Assembly: GCA_015489765.1 (NCBI GenBank)
Contig: WFZC01000046.1
Span: 1-51,107, forward strand
Reading direction: 5' to 3'
DNA from: Desulfobulbaceae bacterium
Lineage (GTDB): Bacteria > Desulfobacterota > Desulfobulbia > Desulfobulbales > Desulfobulbaceae
Length of the DNA: 51,107 bases
In this document: one piece after another, positions 47,606 through 51,107 of the stretch
Layout of the letters: the number at the start of each line of letters is the position of its first letter
Position numbering within the stretch: the stretch's first letter is position 1
Position numbers and translations under genes: made by a program
The notes under the pieces: model-generated
The model's input: only the letters and a program-made list of their open reading frames with translations
The model's database searches: none
What the model was told of the DNA's origin: nothing

Positions 47606-47971
47606 ATGAGCTTTCTTGAAGGTGTGCTCTGGCTCACCTTGAATATCTACCACGAAGCCCGCAGTGAACCGCGCATCGGCCAGTTGGCCGTGGCCCATGT
47701 CACCCTGAACCGGGCGATTCAGCGCCATGAAAGCGTGGAAGAGGTTGTAACGGCTCCCTACCAGTTCAGTTGGACCTTTCAAAAAAATTCCTATATGCCA
47801 ACCGAATCCGGTGCCCTGCTCACCTGTCTTGAATCAGCCCTGACCGCCCTGGTAAGTCCTGATTTCACCCATGGCGCCACCTATTATCACCGCCAGGACA
47901 TCACTCCTGCCTGGGCGGAAACCAAAACCTTTATCGCCCGGTACGGTGCCCATAAATTTTACCGAAACTAA
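47606..47971 (+). CDS. SleB-type cell wall hydrolase (Hydrolase_2)
   Basis: A 121-residue protein made almost entirely of the SleB/CwlJ-like hydrolase domain: LNIYHEARSEPRIGQLAVAHV contains the catalytic Glu, and the VTAPYQFSW and ATYYHR motifs follow. It has no signal peptide, so its access to peptidoglycan is unclear, and phage-lysis or cytosolic roles are alternatives. The start at 47606 is chosen for the GGAG 8 nt upstream; the frame extends to 47492 without support. The gene stands alone on the plus strand. Confidence 0.85.
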   Translation: MSFLEGVLWLTLNIYHEARSEPRIGQLAVAHVTLNRAIQRHESVEEVVTAPYQFSWTFQKNSYMPTESGALLTCLESALTALVSPDFTHGATYYHRQDITPAWAETKTFIARYGAHKFYRN

Positions 47972-48064
47972 CCCGCACATTTCAGCGGTCAGCTATAAGG
48001 CTTCACGGGTTTTCCGCACCGGTTTCAACCCTCTCGGTGCACACACAACTATTGGATTCATGGG

Positions 48065-48640
48065 TTAAAACTTGACTTTTGGTGCCTGTTGCTCTGATTC
48101 CGGTGTTTCAAAATATTTGGCGGCTTCCACCCCGGCAAGGGCGGCGATAAAACGACCAACCACGGTTCGGCGGTAGGTATTGAGACGTCGTACCGCATCA
48201 TTATACCGTTTTCGTTCCACGGCAATCCTGTTTTCCGTGCCTTCAAGGGAATCCTGGAGCTTCAGAAAGGACTCGTTGGCCTTCAGGTCAGGATATTGCT
48301 CTTGCAGCATGAGCAGCCTGGACAGGGCACGTTCAAACCCATTGGCAGCTTCGACCTTACCCTCGACACTGTCGGCCTTGAAATATTTTGTCCTCGCATT
48401 GGCGATATCTTCAAAAATCTCCTTTTCATGCTTTGCGTATCCCTTGGTGGTGGCCACAAGATTCGGGATCAGGTCAAAACGCCGTTTCAGTTGGTTTTCG
48501 ACCTGGGCCCACTGGGACTTTACCTGTTCATCAAGGGAGACGACCTTGTTGTATTGGCCCACTCCCCACATAACAATGGCCAGCGCCAGCGCTGCCAGCA
48601 CCCCGAGAACAACAAGAACCGTTTTAACGCCCTGACTCAT
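48065..48640 (-). CDS. LemA family protein
   Basis: A 191-residue protein with one N-terminal membrane segment (VLVVLGVLAALALAIVMWGV) followed by a helical domain with the LemA signature (YNKVVSLDEQVKSQWAQVEN, and LKRRFDLIPNLVATTKGYAKHE). The family has no settled function. A Shine-Dalgarno-like purine run (GGGGGAAAGG) precedes the ATG. The TPM-domain gene lies 87 bp upstream, and LemA with TPM proteins is a common pair, probably in membrane-protein quality control (inference). Confidence 0.93.
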   Translation of the reverse strand: MSQGVKTVLVVLGVLAALALAIVMWGVGQYNKVVSLDEQVKSQWAQVENQLKRRFDLIPNLVATTKGYAKHEKEIFEDIANARTKYFKADSVEGKVEAANGFERALSRLLMLQEQYPDLKANESFLKLQDSLEGTENRIAVERKRYNDAVRRLNTYRRTVVGRFIAALAGVEAAKYFETPESEQQAPKVKF

Positions 48641-48727
48641 CCTTTCCCCCTTTTCATTATAAAATTTTTTAGCTTTTATTCATTCAGAACAACGGAAGAT
48701 CGACCTAAGTTAAGCACCAGACAGCGG

Positions 48728-49519
48728 CTACCAGCCACCCGATGCTCCGCCGCCGCCAAAACCGCCCCCTCCACCGGAAAAGCCGCCAAAACCGCCGAAT
48801 GAACCACCGCCCCAGCCGCCGCCCGGATAGATAACCGCACCACCGCCATAGCCTCCCCGGCCGCCATAACGGTTGTTAAAGGAACGGGAATAGATAATCA
48901 GTAAAAAAGCCAGTAGAAAAAGAAAAAAAACAAGCCCGCCAAGCCCCTGGTTCCGCTGTTTTCGCACTGGGACCAGATGTTCGGCTCCGGTAAGCGTTAC
49001 CCCGTAATGCCTGGCAAGTATCTGTACAATTTCACCGGTTGCCACAGATATACCACGGCCATACTGCCCCTGCCTGAAATAGGGCACCAGCACCCTTCTG
49101 CCCAATGATCCCAACATGCTGTCCGGCAAGACGGATTCCAAGCCATAACCGACTTCAAACCGGTATTTACGGTCACGGATTGCGACAACAAAGAGCAGGC
49201 CATTATCTTTTTCCTTCTGCCCTATCTTCCACTTTTCCGCTGTCTGCAGGGAAAAGGAGTTGATATCCGGGCCGTCCAGAGACTCAATGGTCAGAATAAC
49301 CATCTGGGCAGTGGTTTTCTGTTCAAGGGCTGTCAACAGACCTTCAAGTTCCTGCTGCTGCCGGGAAGGAATCACCCCGGCCAGGTCAACGACATGGCCG
49401 GGCGGATTATCGGGCAAAGGCGGTGTAACAGCCGGGACCACCGGCGGCGCCACCGCCCAAAGGCCAAGCAGCAGGAAGCAGCAAAAAAGGAACCGGTTAG
49501 CTTTCCATCTTGTCGACAT
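48728..49519 (-). CDS. TPM domain (DUF477, YgcG-type) secreted membrane protein
   Basis: About 263 residues from the ATG at 49519. A signal peptide (basic MSTRWKANR then hydrophobic, ending around PAVTPP), a TPM domain (GHVVDLAGVIPSRQQQELEGL, and WKIGQKEKDNGLLFVVAIRD), one transmembrane segment (GLVFFLFLLAFLLIIYS), and a Gly-rich tail. The start overlaps the end of the upstream nucleotidyltransferase-like gene by 23 bp, which means coupled translation. The longer frame to 49546 is less likely because it would place nine residues before the basic region. The neighbour lemA supports the annotation. Confidence 0.9.
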   Translation of the reverse strand: MSTRWKANRFLFCCFLLLGLWAVAPPVVPAVTPPLPDNPPGHVVDLAGVIPSRQQQELEGLLTALEQKTTAQMVILTIESLDGPDINSFSLQTAEKWKIGQKEKDNGLLFVVAIRDRKYRFEVGYGLESVLPDSMLGSLGRRVLVPYFRQGQYGRGISVATGEIVQILARHYGVTLTGAEHLVPVRKQRNQGLGGLVFFLFLLAFLLIIYSRSFNNRYGGRGGYGGGAVIYPGGGWGGGSFGGFGGFSGGGGGFGGGGASGGW

Positions 49520-50237
49520 GATCACAGATAAGTTGAGTTGCGGCATAGAGGTTGGTGTACAGATGCCTTACTTCGTCATCATCTGTCAAGGGCGCCTGTT
49601 TGCGTTTCATTATCTGCAGTTCTTGAAACACCTGGGTATCAATTTTTAACGCCGATTCCATGGCAGCAACAATCTCCACAGCCGACTGAGGGATCTTTCC
49701 TTCAATCAAAAAAAGAATAGCCCGAAACAGGGGAATATAGTCGGTTATTGAATTATAAAGGGCCCGGGAAAGCCGGGTATTCTCGGCCAGGGTTTCCAGG
49801 TAAATACGGGCCAGCCAGAGCAATTTCGCCTTGATTTCACGCTCACACTGTAGGCGTAAACATTCAGGATCAAGCTCCAGGCCGGCAAGGATATCGTCAC
49901 CGGCCAAGGTGTAATGGATCTCACGAAAATTAAAGAATTCGATTGGAAAGACATCCAGGGAGCGCTGAATATAGTCTTCGGTCATAAGAAGAGGCGGCGC
50001 AACCATTTGCCGACCGAATCTCTTGCCAAGGCTGACCAGAAAATCAAGAAAATCCGTCCGCGGCTCCCGGATGACAAAAATTGAATTAACATCTGACTGC
50101 TCAGCCTGATAATCGGGGGTAAGGACAGAGCCGACCACGTGAATCGACAGGACCGGGACCGGAGAGTGTTCCCGTACCTCCCGGACAAATGCAAGCAATG
50201 ATGCCGGAATATTTTTTGTATATTGTGTTACGTCCAT
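49497..50237 (-). CDS. Nucleotidyltransferase-fold protein of unknown function
   Basis: A 246-residue protein whose N-terminus shows the nucleotidyltransferase signature G36-S37 followed by S48-D49-x-N51 (VVGSVLTPDY..QSDVNSIFVI). The usual third residue is Asp and is Asn here, so activity may be altered. The C-terminal 120 residues are helical. AGGG lies before the ATG. It begins an operon with the TPM and lemA genes, overlapping the TPM start. I know no named family, so the biological role is open. Confidence 0.7.
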   Translation of the reverse strand: MDVTQYTKNIPASLLAFVREVREHSPVPVLSIHVVGSVLTPDYQAEQSDVNSIFVIREPRTDFLDFLVSLGKRFGRQMVAPPLLMTEDYIQRSLDVFPIEFFNFREIHYTLAGDDILAGLELDPECLRLQCEREIKAKLLWLARIYLETLAENTRLSRALYNSITDYIPLFRAILFLIEGKIPQSAVEIVAAMESALKIDTQVFQELQIMKRKQAPLTDDDEVRHLYTNLYAATQLICDHVDKMES

Positions 50238-50254
50238 AAATGCACCCTACAGGT

Positions 50255-50343
50255 AAACCAGCATGGCTGGACCAAATTGGCCAGCCACAACGAATGATGA
50301 AAATAGTCCGAAAGGACACAGCTACGCAGACTATTTTCAGATC
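50255..50343 (+). repeat. Palindromic repeat family 2, copy C (plus orientation)
   Basis: Third copy of the 95-bp repeat (see 14929-15020 and 16775-16869), between the nucleotidyltransferase-like gene and rlmH. It starts with ACCAGCATGGCTGGACC and ends with the GAAAATAG...CTATTTTC hairpin. A few bases are lost after the palindrome, so it is about 6 bp shorter than copy B. Confidence 0.75.
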
Positions 50344-50379
50344 AACCAATTGCCGTCACCGCGGAAAACAGCCCATCGA

Positions 50380-50847
50380 TTATTTATGATAGTGGCCGCC
50401 GGCATTGATGGTGCAGGCCCGGTACAATTGCTCAAGCAGAATCATTCGGGTCATTTCGTGGGTAAAGGTCAGGGGTGACAGGCACCAGACCAGGTCTGCC
50501 CGGCGCACAACCTGCCTGGGAAGTCCAAGGTGGGCCCCGATCATGAAATAAATATTGCGCCGGCCGCGTTCATGCCATTGACGGAGCTCAGCGGCAAGGC
50601 CCGGTGAATCAAACTGTTTGCCGGAAAGGTCCAGGGCCACCTTCAGGCCGTCATCCCGGCAGGCGGCAAGCAGAATCTCACCCCCGGTTTTCCGGATAAC
50701 ATCTTCGGGGTCCTTATGGCTGTAGCGCTCTTTCAGGACAACGATCTCAACATCGACATAACGGCCAAGCCTGCCGGCATAGTCGGAAATGGCGGCATCA
50801 AGATAACGCGCCCTTGTTTTGCCGAGAAAGAGAAAGGTGAACTTCAC
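50380..50847 (-). CDS. rlmH: 23S rRNA pseudouridine(1915)-N3-methyltransferase
   Basis: SPOUT-class methyltransferase acting on pseudouridine 1915 of helix 69, possibly made by the RluD of this window. The 155-residue protein has the N-terminal FLGKTRARYLDAAISDYAGRL, the SAM knot LSPLTFTHEMTRMILLEQLYRA, and the terminal HYHK. The SAM-loop segment is FMIGAHLGLP where relatives have IGGAxGLP, so one Gly is replaced; the fold should tolerate it. The start is GTG at 50847. It follows a YkgJ-type gene by 18 bp. Confidence 0.94.
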   Translation of the reverse strand: MKFTFLFLGKTRARYLDAAISDYAGRLGRYVDVEIVVLKERYSHKDPEDVIRKTGGEILLAACRDDGLKVALDLSGKQFDSPGLAAELRQWHERGRRNIYFMIGAHLGLPRQVVRRADLVWCLSPLTFTHEMTRMILLEQLYRACTINAGGHYHK

Positions 50848-50865
50848 AGGATTTTTGTAAAAGCC

Positions 50866-51107
50866 TTAACAGGTCACCTTTTCCTGGCCGGCAAGAAAGC
50901 GGCGCAGGCGGCGGCAAAATTCATCATAGCCAAGCTCTCTTCTGATGCCGGGACATGACTGGCTGATGGCGGTGAAATTACCTTCATCCTCAAGAATGCT
51001 CGGGTGCAGGGGCCACTGCCCGCAACGCCAGGGTCTCCCTTCATGGACGGTGCAACCGGAGTCATTATCATAAAATATACAGTGACCGTCCACAACTTTC
51101 ATCTGGA
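50866..51107 (-). CDS. YkgJ-type cysteine cluster protein, 5' end outside the window
   Basis: C-terminal part, about 80 residues, of a UPF0153/YkgJ-type protein. The segment CIFYDNDSGCTVHEGRPWRC and the later SCPG Cys match the metal-binding Cys cluster of this family. The frame stays open to the window edge at 51107, and the N-terminal Cys motif of the family is missing, so the ATG at 51102 is likely internal. It is followed by rlmH. Confidence 0.75.
   Translation of the reverse strand, partial: QMKVVDGHCIFYDNDSGCTVHEGRPWRCGQWPLHPSILEDEGNFTAISQSCPGIRRELGYDEFCRRLRRFLAGQEKVTC

Overview
The window looks like the chromosome of an anaerobic Desulfobacterota bacterium, most likely a Desulfobulbales-type sulfate reducer or sulfur disproportionator. 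The taxonomic call is an inference. It rests on the housekeeping order (rho-rpmE-prfA-prmC-murA; ispE, tRNA-Gln, prs, rplY, pth, carD, rluD, coaE), a near-complete bacterial Wood-Ljungdahl (acetyl-CoA) operon, HdrA/MvhD electron-transfer proteins, three selenocysteine-containing proteins, and dispersed small repeats.

Layout. 1-1.7 kb: a membrane-bound PAS histidine kinase on the + strand. 1.8-16.7 kb: minus-strand housekeeping genes (murA, prmC, prfA, rpmE, rho, coaE, rluD, carD, pth, rplY, prs, tRNA-Gln, ispE, a DUF1844 gene, serA). A 190-bp MITE-like repeat lies on each side of carD. A second, palindromic repeat of about 95 bp lies on each side of serA in opposite orientations, with a third copy near 50.3 kb. 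17-25.3 kb: plus-strand gltX-glnS behind a terminator-like leader hairpin, a thioredoxin-reductase-like flavoprotein, and a two-subunit biotin carboxylase (pycA-pycB) with an unusual carboxyltransferase active site. 25.3-26.5 kb: darP and a DUF166 gene on the minus strand.

26.6-44.6 kb is the centrepiece, one minus-strand block read in the order folD, cooS, metF-acsD, acsB, acsC, fdhA, hdrA, mvhD and closed by a strong terminator. FolD and the MetF domain supply methyl-THF. AcsC and AcsD form the corrinoid iron-sulfur protein. CooS and AcsB make acetyl-CoA from CO and the methyl group. The FdhA-HdrA-MvhD trio probably couples formate/CO2 chemistry to flavin-based electron bifurcation or confurcation. 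Two points stand out. First, the MTHFR (MetF) and the CFeSP small subunit (AcsD) are a single 921-residue polypeptide, joined by a long Ala/Glu/Lys octapeptide-repeat linker, with a possible internal ribosome start at the AcsD boundary. Second, fdhA, hdrA and mvhD each contain one in-frame UGA at a position where a Cys or Sec is expected, and each UGA is followed by a small hairpin of the bacterial SECIS type. A conventional gene caller would break all three genes. FdhA also carries a GltD/NfnB-like flavin module, and HdrA is a tandem double HdrA. acsE, fhs, metV and cooC are not in the window.

44.8-51.1 kb: recD2, a SleB-type hydrolase, a LemA/TPM/nucleotidyltransferase-fold set, rlmH, and the end of a YkgJ-type Cys-cluster protein cut by the window edge. 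The pyruvate-carboxylase-like pair next to the acetyl-CoA operon would suit an autotroph or complete oxidiser that makes oxaloacetate from acetyl-CoA via pyruvate.
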